DNA of 64,000 nucleotides from Catonia carolina (lineage: Eukaryota > Arthropoda > Insecta > Hemiptera > Achilidae), in assembly GCA_035578175.1 (NCBI GenBank), contig JAQMRL010000006.1, positions 24,153,506 through 24,217,505 of the forward strand, read 5' to 3'. Both the position numbers and the translations under genes were made by a program. Under the pieces are notes generated by a model. It made no database searches and was not told the origin of the DNA. It saw only the letters and a program-made list of their open reading frames with translations. Below are positions 29,923 to 41,924 of the stretch, piece after piece (the first letter of the stretch is position 1; each line of letters begins with the position of its first letter).

Positions 29923-30690
29923 AAATTGAGGAGTTGAATAGAATGGAATTCAGAAATTGAATTTAAAAAAAACAAACGTTAAAGATTTTAATTAGCCTTA
30001 AAATATTGATTAACGTTTCAAAATACTTTAAAATAACCTGTATTGTTATTCAGTATTTTCTGGTTTGAACAAACTTTTAATTTTTAGAAATTTATCTACA
30101 GTAAATATATAATCTAATAATTATAATATATTTGTAACCGTCCATATTCCATTCACCAGGTCAATACTGGCCTTCGTTCATCCAACAACCAATGAATGGA
30201 AAAGGGTATTTCTATTATGCTACATTTGTGTGTTTGTAGGCTTACTGTAAGCTTCAAAATAATAGTTACCGCCTGAATGAAATGATTTAAAACAAAAATA
30301 ATGATGTATAGTCCAATAAAAATGATTTAATGTTTTATTATTTACGGTTTTCAAATGTTTATTAAATGTTTAATGTTTTTATTAAGTGTTTATTTAATGT
30401 TTAAAAATGTTTATTAAAAGTATATTTTATAATATTCGACGTAGTTTTAATAGTAAAATACCAAAGCAAAGCAACCATGTAATACGACAAAACGAAAGAA
30501 CATCACACAGCTGTGGCTCTTAAAATCAGCTGTCATAACCTCATAAAAAAAATGCCACCACCACAAGGAACGAGATATCGAAACGAAACTTTTCAGGCGT
30601 ACCAAATGAACTACGGAGATTCTAAGAAAGCATTGAACGGGAAAAGGGCAGAACATGGCTTACGCCCAAATTCCATAGAGCTCCTCAATT
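29923..30690. other. Spacer; one unassigned small open frame
   Basis: The plus-strand frame 30513-30698 (61 codons) is slightly richer in G and C than its surroundings and runs into a SINE tail. It has no recognised domain and is probably repeat-derived. Confidence 0.4.
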
Positions 30691-30699
30691 CAAGTTAAA

Positions 30700-30776
30700 A
30701 CCCGTCATTAAAGTTTGATAATCCACCGCAGTTTCTAATTACCAAACTGTTGATACGACTTTAATTAAGTAAAAAA
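30700..30776 (+). mobile_element. tRNA-SINE (group 2) 3' tail only
   Basis: Contains CCACCGCAGTTTCTAATTAC, CAAACTGTTGATACGACTTT and an A-rich end. It matches the tails at 28.6 and 42.4 kb. Confidence 0.6.
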
Positions 30777-30944
30777 GAATACAATTGAAGGTCTATACCT
30801 TTAGGGCTAGTTTACTGGCTGCTAGTGCTAGCAGGATATATCTACTAGCGCGTGGTTTCCATGGAGCCAGTTAATTTATCGTCAGTGCTCTGAAAATATA
30901 TTTAAATTCTGTTCTGTATTGCTGTACAAACTACAGCTTACTAG

Positions 30945-31105
30945 TAACTAGTAAAGTTTCGAAACGTTCACACCAAGCTACTTTACTTGCGCTTCTCAAT
31001 CACGTGACCATTTCTCAACTACTAGCGCTGGTCTACAAACGTTTCTAAACGTTCATACCGAGCCACTTTACTAGCGCTAGTCAATTACGTGACCTTTTAA
31101 TCTTG
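30945..31105. repeat. Two degenerate direct repeats of about 85 bp
   Basis: The phrases ACGTTCACACCAAGCTACTT and ACGTTCATACCGAGCCACTT are followed by TTACTTGCGCTTCTCAATCA and TTACTAGCGCTAGTCAATTA, then CGTGACC in both. The spacing is 85 bp. A TAGGGCTAGTTTACTGGCTG phrase at about 30802 precedes the pair, but no inverted partner was found. This is possibly a decayed DNA transposon. Confidence 0.5.
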
Positions 31106-31608
31106 TCGGAATTTGGTATAAAAAATTGTGTCATTCAATTCCTCTTAAAGAGTAGATACAGAAATCAGTAATGGTTTTTGCCATAAGTCAAAGGTAAGCC
31201 TTTTTAAAAATTGCCACTAGCCATGAGACGCATCGTTTCATGAAAGGGATTTTTTTAATAAATTGTTAAAATAAATCAGATAATAATTTGGACGACTAAT
31301 TCAAAAAAAGTTTTAGCTCTTTATCATTCGTTTGGGGAACTTTGATTTGACGGAATATTTCTCATCTATCCTCCTTCTCTGTCACCATTTGTTTCATTTC
31401 CTGCTTTGTCTCTTCTTCCTTCTTTCTTTAGAATTCTTACTCATAAAGGAATTAACTTTTGTATTCATTATGTAAAAATTGTAAAATTAGTGAACTTATA
31501 GAATATTGTAATTGATGCTGTACCTTGATTTTAGAGTAGCTTTTTGAACGTATTTTCGTGAATAACGGGGTAAACAAAATAGTTTTTCAGCACCATTTTA
31601 ATTAGAGA

Positions 31609-31932
31609 CTCACAGGATTGGTTTAGAGGTAAAATCGTCGCCGTGAGCCACTTTTTTGACAGCCGATTTTCAGAGACGAAAGTTCCTGGTTCAAATCCTA
31701 GTAAAGGTAGTTACGTTTATACGGATTTGAATACTAGACAATAATTACCGGTGTACTTTGATGGTTGGGGTTCAATTAACAATCATCTCTCAGGAATGGT
31801 CGACCTGAGCCTGTACAAGACTACACCTCATTTACACGTCATACATACCATCCTCTTCTCATTGGGTTATGGGGGTTGCTTATTGTTGTAAGTTGAACAG
31901 ATTGCAATGTACACACATTAGGGATTAAAACA
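31609..31932 (+). mobile_element. SINE group 1 copy with head
   Basis: The head is GGATTGGTTTAGAGGTAAAA. The B-box-like GGTTCAAATCC, the GATGGTTGGGGTTCAATTAA block, the TGTACAAGACTACACCTCAT block and the ACACACATTAGGGATTAAAA tail follow. Confidence 0.85.
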
Positions 31933-32052
31933 AAATTAATTATAAATCCACAAGAAATTATTTTTTCCCATTTTCTCGATTAATCCTTGCTTTCTTTATT
32001 AAATGGCCTTTACGAAGGGTACCATTTAAAACTTTTAAGGACCATTCATGAA

Positions 32053-32252
32053 GCTTATAAAATATAAATGCAAATGTTAACTAGTAACGTGTAATAAGAT
32101 TATCTATTAAATTATACTACAAGTTTCTATGAGATAAGTACAAATGTATTCTAGTAACGTGTAATAATATTGTATAGTTAATACAAGTTTTTATGAAATA
32201 TAAGTACAAATATTATATCTAGTAATTTGTAATAAGATTGTCTAGTAATATG
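32053..32252. repeat. Tandem repeat, about 3 copies of a 68-70 bp unit
   Basis: The phrase CTAGTAA(C/T)(G/T)TGTAATAA recurs at 32081, 32151 and 32219. Between these lie ACAAGTTT(C/T)TATGA and ATAAGTACAAAT. The units differ by scattered substitutions and small indels, so the array is not recent. Confidence 0.75.
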
Positions 32253-32559
32253 TTTCCTGAATGTTTTCAAGTTTTTAAAAAACTTTTCTACTTTTTGAAC
32301 TCCCGGTATTCTGACTTAAATCTTGCACTAAACTTTGTTCACACCTAGCTGATGTAACTAACTTAATATTCAGTAATATTTTTCTTAACAGAATATTTAT
32401 CTTTCTATATTTATACTACATTCACCTAGTACTAAGTTTACATCAAATAACACTCATTAAAAATGTTGTCCTATATTGTTTTTAAAACATTCCATCTCTA
32501 TTTATATTTATATACAGGGAAAGAGAAAATAAAAACTAATTACAAAAGAATTACACCTT

Positions 32560-33362
32560 GTTAAAATAAAATCTGGTGTGAAACATTCACACCACTTTTA
32601 TTTTCCAAGGCAAATAATGAACAATATTACCTAACATTAGTAATAAATCATTATAAATAAACAAAAAAACAAACCTCAATAAACCTAACATTATTTTAAT
32701 CATGAGTGAATGATGTAAAATGAAAACCATCCAGTACGGAAAATCGTCTATACTAATTAGGCTCTGTAGAGAAAAATTTAAAAAAAATTGTAGATCGTTT
32801 AATTTCCTATAAATTTGATTTTGTACACTTTTGTCGTTAAATGGCCGAAATAGTAAAAAAATTTATTTATTTATAGATTTCCATTAAAAAAAAACAACAG
32901 AAAATCACTAATTACCGCTAAACTATGCGTTAAACAAGAAAACGTTTGAAATAAAAGTTGTAGACTTTTAAATTGTCAACAAATTTTATTCATACACTTT
33001 TGCGCTAAAATAGATAGTAAGGCCGCAATCTTAAAAATAAAACAATTTTTTTCTACTTCTTGACCTCTTCAAGAGTCTGAGTAAACATAGGGCCTATGCC
33101 GTCTTGTAGCAAGGTTTTTATAGAGAATTGTAGAACGTAAATATGAACTAAAAAAACGGAAGAGCCATTTTTGGGAAAATTGCAAAAAAGTGAAAAGTTA
33201 CAGGAATAAATCACTACTTCCGGTTGACCGATTTTAAAGAAAATGTTCGTGTCGGATTGCCGAGTAAGTACCTAACTTAAGTTTTAAGTTTCAGCTTCTT
33301 ACAATTCTTACAGTTCTTGAGATATGTTGTTCACACACACACACACACGCGCACACACACAT

Positions 33363-33413
<51 letters not shown>

Positions 33414-33500
33414 AATCGCTAGAAACATGTTTTTTTTGGTTTAAGGGGGTCTGCAAACGTGTATATCCGGTGAAACTCGATTTCGAAAAATCTACATGAA
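32560..33500 (-). repeat. X repeat, long copy with (CA)n at its 5' side
   Basis: In minus orientation the copy starts after the (GT)n tract with CATATCTCAAGAACTGTAAG, then AAAATCGGTCAACCGGAAGT, TTAAGATTGCGGCCTTACTA, AGTCTACAACTTTTATTTC, an internal ACGCATAGTTTAGCGGTAAT block and a distal GAGCCTAATTAG. It ends near AAAGTGGTGTGAATGTTTCA. The two internal halves resemble each other. No coding capacity was seen. Confidence 0.7.
33331..33412. repeat. (CA)n microsatellite
   Basis: The tract is about 80 bp of CA, interrupted by GCGC and ATG near its left side. It lies at the 5' side of the X repeat, as does the shorter GT tract at 44354-44370 in another X copy. Confidence 0.95.
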
Positions 33501-33587
33501 AACAATAATTTCCGTCCTATGTATACATGTTAGCCAGAGAAAGTAAAATGTTTCTGTTCGCCACGTAATTAAAAAAACGTTTATGTA

Positions 33588-33728
33588 GTACCCTACTAGC
33601 GCTCTGGTTAGCGTGCTACAATGTAAAGCGGAAGGTTTCTCGTTTTATTCCCTGCCAGAACTAGAACTTTCAACTACTGTAGCACTGCAGTTGCTAATGA
33701 CGTAGTTTTTGATACAATGTTAAATAGA
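33588..33728 (+). mobile_element. tRNA-derived SINE (group 2), diverged copy
   Basis: The head is ACCCTACTAGCGCTCTGGTT with an A box, and the B-box region TTCTCGTTTTATTCCCTG is mutated. The tail GCAGTTGCTAATGACGTAGT is followed by TTTTGATACAATGTTAAATA. Confidence 0.65.
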
Positions 33729-33739
33729 GAAATAGAACA

Positions 33740-34280
33740 TATAGTACCAAAACAGGACAGAACAGCAAATTTTTAGCATTACAATGCTTTCTTCTTTAGG
33801 TTCATATTCGTTCCGGATGTTGGCCACCAAATTAGCAATCTGAATCTTATCCACTGCTACGCAAAACATCTGTGCTGTCACTTTTGAGAACCACAACTCA
33901 CATTTTTCAAGGAGGAAGTACTTCTTCTCCCCACACAATGTTGTCCAGTTATTCCTTGTAATATAAAAATTGCAGAAACCTATATATTTTCTCGTTGCGC
34001 ATTTTATGTCCCAAGTACTTGAACTTCCTAATCTTTATCGTTTTCATAATACTTCTTTTGGTTTCTGCATGCATCTCAGTACTTTTTCATTAGAGACGCG
34101 ATCCACCCAGGAGACTCAGCATCCTTTTTTAGAGCTACATCTCAAACGCTTTTACTCAAATCATTACGTGTCCAAAACTTCACCCTATAAAACAGAACCG
34201 AGAAAATATAGCAACGTAATAGTCGCATTTTTGTTTTAATATTCAGATCGTGTGTTCTGAATACTTAACTCGTTATAAAA
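33740..34280 (-). mobile_element. LINE-A fragment, 3' half (split by a foldback element)
   Basis: Across shifting minus-strand frames one reads LRCYIFSVLFYRVKFW-like sequence, VKAFEM, TIKIRKFKYLGHKMRNEKIY, RFLQF, then GEKKYFLLEKCELWF and MFCVAVDKIQIANLVANIRN. This is the same C-terminal domain as at 19.0 kb. It continues upstream beyond the foldback element at 35040-35235. Confidence 0.7.
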
Positions 34281-35039
34281 ACACTCGAGTGATGTAGCAT
34301 GCAACGTTGCATGCGTTTAGAGGCATGCCATTTCACCTGTCCGCACTCGTTTGAAGAGCTTCATCTAAAAAAAAACAACGAATATTTTTGAGCACTACAC
34401 TAAATTAAAGCCTGCGATGATTGGTTTGACTTAGATTATTTTATTTTGAAATTAGTCGGAGATGCAGCAATTTACGCATAAAAAGTACTCTATTTTAACC
34501 AGTTTTCCGGTAATGTGGTTTTTAAACGCCTGTTACTCCGTCCAGGCTTTTCATAAAAGAACGGCGTTTAAGCACTTTGAAGATCAGAGTTTTCTCTGTA
34601 TGAACATTTTAAAATAGAAGTCAAAAATGGCCGGCATTTTAAAAGGAAACATGAAATTTAACTTTTAAAATACTTATTAATATTATAGAAAAAATTCTAA
34701 TCTTCAACGTACTTAAACGCCGATTTGTATGAAAAGCCTGGACGGAGTAGCGGACGTTTAAATCCACATTAACGGAAAACCGGCTAAAAACTAAGTACTT
34801 TTTTGCGTAAATTGCTGGCGTTATCTCCCATAAATTTTTAAATAAAACAATCTAAATCAAACCAATAAATGCAGGAAATACAGGTTTTAATTTAGCGTAT
34901 TGTTCAAAAATTCAAAATATTCGTTTTGTTTTTTTTTTGAGATAAAGCTCTTCAAACGAGTGCGGGATGGTGGTGTGCTTCTAAGCGCATGCGACATCGC
35001 AAGTCAAATCACAATTTGAAAAAGAAAGCGCACGAGTGT
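34281..35039. mobile_element. Foldback/MITE-like element with arms of about 340 bp
   Basis: This 759-bp imperfect palindrome starts ACACTCGAGTG and ends CGCACGAGTGT. Inverted matches run through CGCACTCGTTTGAAGAGCTT (34353 region and 34943 region), GCAATTTACGCA, CAGTTTTCCGGTAATGTGG and ACTCCGTCCAGGCTTTTCAT. A centre of about 60 bp separates the arms. No coding frame is present. It sits inside a LINE-A copy. No clear target duplication is visible. Confidence 0.85.
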
Positions 35040-35240
35040 GGACAGTTTTAATGTTTAACTCTATTTTAATGTTTCACGAACTGTTTCAAAGCGTATTCTA
35101 TTCTCTTGAGAATGATACTATCTATCATTCAGTGTCGTTCCCAAATACTTGTATTTATTAACATGTTCAATATTGTGATTATTTATTGTATGCAATTTGG
35201 TCGGAAAAGTTTATTAATGACCATCAGTTTAGTCTTATTT
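35040..35240 (-). mobile_element. LINE-A fragment, upstream half
   Basis: The minus strand reads NHNIEHVNKYKYLGTTLNDR, then, after stops, QENRIRFETVRETLKRVKH. This is the FxYLGxxxxDD region that normally precedes the part now found at 33740-34280. Together they indicate one LINE-A copy interrupted by the foldback element. Confidence 0.65.
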
Positions 35241-36415
35241 ATATTAATATCTCTTTTATTTATATAATAATCTATTGATAAGGTAAAATATTTTATAAAT
35301 TAGGTACTAATGTATTGTAGTGGAAACTATAAGATACAGTATTATATTATTTGTTAATTTTGTTTCGATATTCAACGGACTGTATTCATCTTTTTGTGAA
35401 TGATTATTAAGTGGTTAGAATTATAGATTTTGATGGAATGAAATAACAACAGCGAGTAGGGTTCGTTGCATTGATGGATTGCATTAACAAGCGAAGTGAA
35501 TTGAATGGATTGTTAATAACTGGTTGTTAGGGACTGGGTATTAATAAAATTCTTGTACCAAATAATCCATAATGTTCTCGGTTCATCGGCTGTACTAACG
35601 TATTCAAATGTATTAAATTGTATTTGTATTTAAAGAGTATGTATGTATATTTTCATAAGTTACCAACTTTACAATCTTATCATTTCTTTATATTGCAATT
35701 GACTATGTCTAACTTTTTACGCCTGATATTTCAATACCTCCTGAAAATGATTACCCGCAATACACAACTGTAACGCGGTGTTCAACAAAAAATTACAGGG
35801 TTTGAAAAATATTTACGTTGACGTATAATTTTTTTAATGTCGAACAATATAAGCAGAGATCTTCTTTTTAATTCTTGCTGCATTGTTAGGCCTGTGCTAC
35901 CTAGTCGAAAAAGATAAATATGAAAAAAATATTAGATACAATTTTTTTTTAAATAATGCTTTATTACTATTGGTAATAACTTTTCTTCAACAATATGGAC
36001 TTTTTATTCTTTTAAATTTTTCATACTTGACTATATTCTTCCGATAAATTGTTATTCTAAATTTAACTTTGCTGAATGTTGTATTTTATATTTGCCCCTG
36101 TTCGTGTTAATTTTAATGTAATATCGATGTTCGTTCATCTTTTGGTTGTTCTCTATACTACAGATAACGATCAAAATTAAAGTTAAAAAGAAAAATATAT
36201 GATAATAATAATAATAATAATAATAAAAATTTAAAATAACATAATTTATTTCACGTGTTGTAGAAAAATAAATTAACCACATAAAAATAAAACATAGAAC
36301 ATAAAAAAATTATAAAAGTTATTCTTATTGTAAACATTAAAACAATCACACTTTATTCTAAATCTTATCGGGTCATCATCTTACTACAATATTTGTTTGT
36401 TGTAGGTTTTTTTTA
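35241..36415. other. AT-rich spacer with a (TAA)n tract
   Basis: A (TAA)n microsatellite lies at about 36201-36226. A short repeat shared with 7375-7440 lies at 36138-36200. No gene is supported; the 76-codon minus frame at 36282-36052 is driven by the TAA tract. Confidence 0.5.
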
Positions 36416-36419
36416 TCGT

Positions 36420-36890
36420 GTAGGGCCAATTTTGGACCAGGTGAGGTGACTTTACACGTTTCTGGAAGCTCTTCTTTTATCCCACATTCTCAGCGTTCAT
36501 CTACTGTAGGCTTTTCTTATTTTTTTCTATCCAGCCGGTTTTCTGTTTACTCTTCATGGAAGCCCTTACAGACCGTAATTAGTTATCAGAATTTGGTTCA
36601 GTTCATTAAATTTTCCCAATACCCTTTCTGACCTCTTTCAGCCAGTAATTAGATCTATTGCCTATTTTTATTAAAAATTTGTTTCTTCGACCGTTTGTCA
36701 TCCATTCTACCAAGTGTCCATGAAATTTTAGTCCGCTTTTTGGTATCGTTTCTATTAGTTGTTCATTTACTTGACATTTCTTTCGTCCTTGTAAACTACA
36801 TTGTTCATCAACTATCGGGCCCATTCTTGCGGACAATCTCTCTCTTTCAAATGTATCTGCTTAGACCAGCCTTTTGTTATAAGTAATAAT
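36420..36890 (-). mobile_element. LINE-B 3' fragment
   Basis: The minus frame from 36870 reads ERERLSARMGPIVDEQ, then QVNEQLIETIPKSGLKFHGH, LVEWMTNGRRNKFLIKI, NYWLKEVRKGIGKI and a stop. This is the GP...KKxxLxFxGHxxRMxxxRxxxxI...WxxEVxxD pattern of LINE-B tails. A decayed terminal segment follows to about 36420. Confidence 0.65.
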
Positions 36891-36899
36891 GAAAATTTA

Positions 36900-39235
36900 T
36901 AATACTTAAAAAAGTGAATTAACTGCTAGAAACTTAGACTATTATGATTATGATTAGGTCGTAACCTCTGAAGAAGGAAAAACGAATAAGCTGTTTTTGT
37001 TCTGGTTTTCTGCGAATTTTTTCAGCTATATTACCTTCGTTTGCATCCGAATCTCTATCCGCATCTATACCGCATCTCTATCCATCTAATCACTGTTCTG
37101 CAGTCTCTATTAGTCATCGCCTTTATTACTCTATACATCTTTCACTTTGCAAAAGTCCTCTTTTATTTTTTTCCTGTTTGGATTCAGTTCCATAGTCTGT
37201 TGGGCTACCTTTCTTCAATCTTCCTGCGAATGCTTCATTCTTCCTGTGGTCCAATCTCGAGGTCCAAAAAATTCTTTCCAAGAAGTTAATCTGCAAGAAT
37301 CCAATCATCCTATTACTTTATTCTGGAAAATCCTGTTTACATCTTGTTATGGAATAAAATCATCCAAACGATTTTACTTTAAATACGACCAATTAAAATT
37401 TTTCAATATTTAGACAACTTCGTAGTCTTTAATGAAGAAATTTTCATCAAATTCCTCTCCATTCTACTGTGACTACATCGTACTGGAGAAACCCCTTTCT
37501 TCCAGATCTAACAAATTCTTTTGTCTATTCTAGTGACTGTGATATAGACAGAAAATTGTTTTTATTATTAGATTATTTTATGTGAAAATATTTTTAGAAC
37601 CTGGAACATTTGTATGACAAATCTTAGATTTTATAATTAAGGCTTAAACAGCTGTAACTTATTTTACGATTGTGCTGGATAAAAAATTAACAAGCTTTGT
37701 ATTTGTAACCATAGCATATTTTTTAGGTAAAGATCCCAACACTCTCAAAATTACAGAGAGAAACATAAACTTGTTTATTCTATACAGAAACTTATTCAAA
37801 ATAATTTGCTCATTTTATCTGTTTTAACTGATAACGTGACTACAAATTCACAACAGAAATATTCATTAAAAACTTTATAATTTCCTGCAAATAATGTAAT
37901 AAATAATTTTGAGGAATGAATGAAACACAACGAGAAAAACCAATAGAAACTTAAAACAATCAAGGCAATAAATCTAATAATATTTTTTTCAAAACTATAA
38001 CTTAAATTTAAGTTTTCGTGAACATGTGGAAAGAAATTGTATAGAAAATTTATTATAGTAACATTGAATGTTTGTAAGAAAGTAAAAGTTTTGATCGTCT
38101 GGAGAAAACGCCATAAAATTGTTTCAAAGTAAGTCTTTAAGCTCTTTTATTTCCTTCATGTTGACACGTCTGTTACAAATAAGAGTCCTGTCCGTTCTCA
38201 AACCAATCACGTATAATCCTCTGCCAAGATCTCATTTTACAAATAAATGAAACTATATATATTCGTATTTTTCATATAAATTCAGTTAATAAAACATTTT
38301 CAGATAACATTTTTTTACGTACAGCTTTTATAATACTATGGCAAGTAGAAAATAAATATATTTATAACAGCATAGGTCTTAACTCAGACAGGAAATTACA
38401 TGATTTAGCAGAACTTAAGAACATAGATTGAACGAACATCCGAATTATTTTGCGATAAACCTATTAGACAACAGAGACTGTACTTTTACAAAATAGATAC
38501 GATGAAGCTAAAAGCTTTTTTAACCTTTTAAGCTTTTTTTTGATAAATATATTTCAAACAGTTTTTTTAACACAAAATTCTTTTTAAATTGATTTTATTA
38601 AAATAAAATCAAAGATTCAATTAAAATTGAATCTTTTAGTAACATTTATTATTAATGGATGATAATGTTTTATTTTGTACTTTTCTGCAATATCTCTATT
38701 TTGTATTGTTCTTGTTATAACGAGAAAGTCAACTTAGCATTTTTTATAGTTCAATCAAAATATTATAGAACAACTTCTCTTAACCAAGACAGAATGAATT
38801 AAAAGCCATTATCTTTGCAAAAATAGAACGTTAGCAAAAATATAGCTTTTATGTATTTCTCCATAGAGAATAAATCTTATGAATCCAAATAGAAATCCAT
38901 TAACTTCAGGAAACATCTTGAAAAAATAAGAGAAAAATTTAATATAGTTCACATTTTACAATTATCTTATAAAATTTATATTATGGAGTAATAAGCAAAT
39001 AAAATATTCGTTTAATCGGGAAATATATCATTTTTGTTACATCCAATTAAGTTACTAGTACTACATTCTTCTGGATTTTTTCATTTTGATATGAATAAGA
39101 ATATGTAGGGGTATTTTACCTCGTATGGCTGTCGGCTGATTACCAAACCGAGTTGATAATCTAACTAAATAGTAGTAGTGTATCAATTTTGAAAAGATTT
39201 TCTGCCAGCTGACTTTGCTTTGATCCAGTGGCCTG
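36900..39235. other. AT-rich; possible LINE traces, no gene supported
   Basis: Frames at 37126-37308 (minus) and 37041-37413 (plus) are open for 60-90 codons and lie beside an (ATGATT)n-like run at 36942-36957, which hints at a LINE 3' end. No diagnostic motif was found. The rest is featureless. Confidence 0.35.
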
Positions 39236-39237
39236 TC

Positions 39238-39462
39238 AAATATGTTTTTGTTAACCCTAAATGTGTTAACGTTGCAATCTGTTCGATTTAACAACAATAA
39301 GCAACCCCATGGCCCAATGAGATGACGATGAGGTGTAGTCCTGTACAGATTCTGGGTGACTATTTCTGAAAGAGTATGGTTAATAATACCCCAACCTTCA
39401 TAGTGCACCGGTAATCACTGTCTAGTATTAAAATCCGTGTAAAAGTACCTTTACTAGGTTTT
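39238..39462 (-). mobile_element. SINE group 1, truncated copy
   Basis: On the plus strand it reads AACCCTAAATGTGTTAACGT, GCAACCCCATGGCCCAATGA, GAGGTGTAGTCCTGTACAGA and TAGTATTAAAATCCGTGTAA, ending in TTTACTAGGTTTTGAACGA. This is the complement of the group 1 body. The 115-codon minus-strand frame is a SINE artefact. Confidence 0.8.
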
Positions 39463-39790
39463 GAACGACGGAATTTTTATTCCTGCGTCAAATTTTTCCT
39501 TCATTTCATTTATAGCCTCTTCTACATACAAATTAAAAAGTAGTGGTGACAATGAACAACCTTGTCGTACACCTTTTCTTACAGCAGCCTCTTTTTTTTA
39601 CCCCTCAATTAATTCTCAAAAAAGCCGTTGGATTCTTATACAGACCATAGATAACTTTCCTTTCTTTATATTTAATTGCTAGCCTTTTCAAAGTTTTAAA
39701 CATTTTACTCCAGTCCAGATTGTGAAATGCTTTCTCTAAATCTACAAATGCCATAAAGTAGTTTTATTTTTCTTTATCCTTTCATGTACA
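39463..39790 (-). mobile_element. LINE reverse-transcriptase fragment, inactive
   Basis: The minus strand reads FMAFVDLEKAFHNLDW (RT block with the Asp), MFKTLKRLAIKYKERKVIYG, then, after a frameshift, AVRKGVRQGCSLSPLLFNLY and VEEAINEM. The order and spacing match the LINE RT palm domain. The catalytic xADD block, expected further towards the 3' end, is cut off by the SINE at 39462. It may belong to LINE-C. Confidence 0.75.
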
Positions 39791-39799
39791 TTAAACATA

Positions 39800-41900
39800 A
39801 TAATCTGTAAATAATTTTCTAGAAAAATCGCTAGAAAATATGGATCCTTTTTATAAATTTTTTATATATTCTTTATTCTATGATTTTCATTATTAATATC
39901 ATTGGCCTATTTTACATAAAGGATGTTTCCTTGAAATTGCGTGAAGTAGTTGCTGTCGTAGGATGTACATTGATCAATACGTTTTCCATTTCCAAACAAA
40001 CTTCGTAAGTTACTATACTGTAGGTTAACTATGTAATCATAGAACTTACACGATACGTTCAGTGTCCTCAGGGAAAATCGATCTAATATTCAAACTGGAA
40101 TTCATGCACTTACTAAATTAGTTACATGCAGTGGTATAGTACCAGAATTTTGAGGTTTCGTTTAAGATATAGTTACGGTCGTTCTTTTAGGCAGTTCTAC
40201 ATATTTTTGATGAGTACTCGTAAAAAATTATGTTCGGAGACGTTTCTCTCAGTTCATTTCCTCTGATATTATAGAGAAATCATAAGCACTACCAATATTT
40301 TTTTCGTAAAATGTGAAAAATAATAGAACGCTCATTTTTAATGCATGCTATTTAATCTTTCTTATGCAACTGAACAAAACCTTTACATTTACAACATTTA
40401 TTTGTAGTGAAATTGCGTTCCCTTATTAATTACAGGGATAAAAATAGCGTTGGATTTAACTCGTTACGTCCATCGGGAACGAAAATAACATTTTATTTTT
40501 AAAACGCTCTAACTCCTTTACCCTTTATACTAAAAGGGTAAATTTTAGCTAAAATTAATTACGAAACATTCAGAAACACTCCTCTAAAACGCCATATTTT
40601 TCTTCTTAAAATTGATCGTGCTGCATGTACTGAAACATGGATTAAGTGAAAAATGCGCTAAAAACCGGGCACATATTTTGTTCTTCAATTTCTAGAAAAT
40701 ACTTAATAAACTCCTTTGTTTCGTAATTTATACGAATAAAATTACAAAAAATTAAGCTTTAAAACGAGCCGTACCTGAAATTTGTATGTTTTATACTTGG
40801 TGAGATACGCTATTCCAAACACAGACTTCATCTTTCATTTTACCTATAGTCGCCACTCACTATTTGTAGCAATATCTTGTAAATTTACATTTTTGATTAA
40901 GCAAATAAACTCTATCTTATAATTTTACTGTTTAAATGACAAAACATTCAATTATTATTTTTAAAATAGTTTCTTGTTTCATTTTTCACTTTACTATGTG
41001 TTTATTATTCATTACACCGTTTATAAACATTGCTATTAGATCCGTTTTAATTAAACTGAAGTATTAATCGAAGTACTAATGAGATACTTCAATGAATAGT
41101 TTGTACTAAATTATGTTTTTACTACAAACACAATGCTTCTGTTAATATTGCTTATTAGATCTGAAATAGTTTTCTTTGTGTTCGATACAAATTGTAAATT
41201 AGATTGTTCTAAATAGTATTTTAATAGATCTCAGGTAGGAACACTAAATATTTTGGCACAAATTATATGAATATTGTTTTCATTCTATTTAGGAATTTTA
41301 ATGGAAAATTATAGCATTGAGCCATACTTGGCCATACTTGAACTTTATTTTTATCCGTATTGTAGATTTGTGCAGTAAACCCTCCATTACGACTTCGAAA
41401 TTTCGACAGTAAACAAATTAACCAGATCGTTCTACAGTAAATTTTGCGACCACTAGATGACCAAATAACCGCATCCACTAGATTTCGCGACTAAATGTAT
41501 ATAAAAAAATGTAAATTTATTTAATTTTATTTAGATATTTATTTAATTTTAATTTAATTAAATCTGAACTTCGCGACCATTAGACGACCAAACTAATTAC
41601 ATTCTTCTAAAATTTAATAAATTAAAGTAAATTTTGCGAACGACTGTATACCATCCCAACTAACTCCCCGTGACCTATCTACAATGAACTTCCCAACTAC
41701 TGTGTGACGTCTAAAGAGAAAATGGTGTAGAGATCTCTGACCTAAATAACAGACAACACCTGCGTTTTAACGAAGAATGGACTACCGGGTACCTCTTCTC
41801 CTGAAAGTAAAATTCCCCTCTGCCCATTAAATAAAATAATAGCTTATCATGTACGGAAATTATGCAGCTCAATATACAGTATCGTAAAATTTTTGTTTAA
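39800..41900. other. AT-rich; no gene; possible decayed Tigger-like end at 41430-41650
   Basis: Near 41430-41650 the phrases TTGCGACCACTAGATGACCA and TTCGCGACCATTAGACGACC repeat, and the stretch ends GCGAACGACTGTA. In inverted view that is TACAGTCGTTCGC, like a pogo/Tigger end. The left end was not identified. Elsewhere nothing is supported. Confidence 0.4.
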
Positions 41901-41924
41901 TCCTTAATCTCTGTCCTTTCAATT

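Noticed and set aside
33317..33499. Frame containing a His/Thr repeat
   Set aside because: It is a translation of the (CA)n microsatellite.
37035..37046. Candidate first exon of the cuticle gene on the minus strand (ATG CAA ACG AAG followed by GTAATA, phase 0)
   Set aside because: The phase fits, but the site is 26 kb from the next exon, the donor is weak, and such a 12-base match is expected by chance in this much DNA.
39061..39408. 115-codon minus-strand frame
   Set aside because: Most of it is SINE group 1 sequence. The same peptide pattern arises at 11744-11950 and 44147-44371 from other SINE copies.
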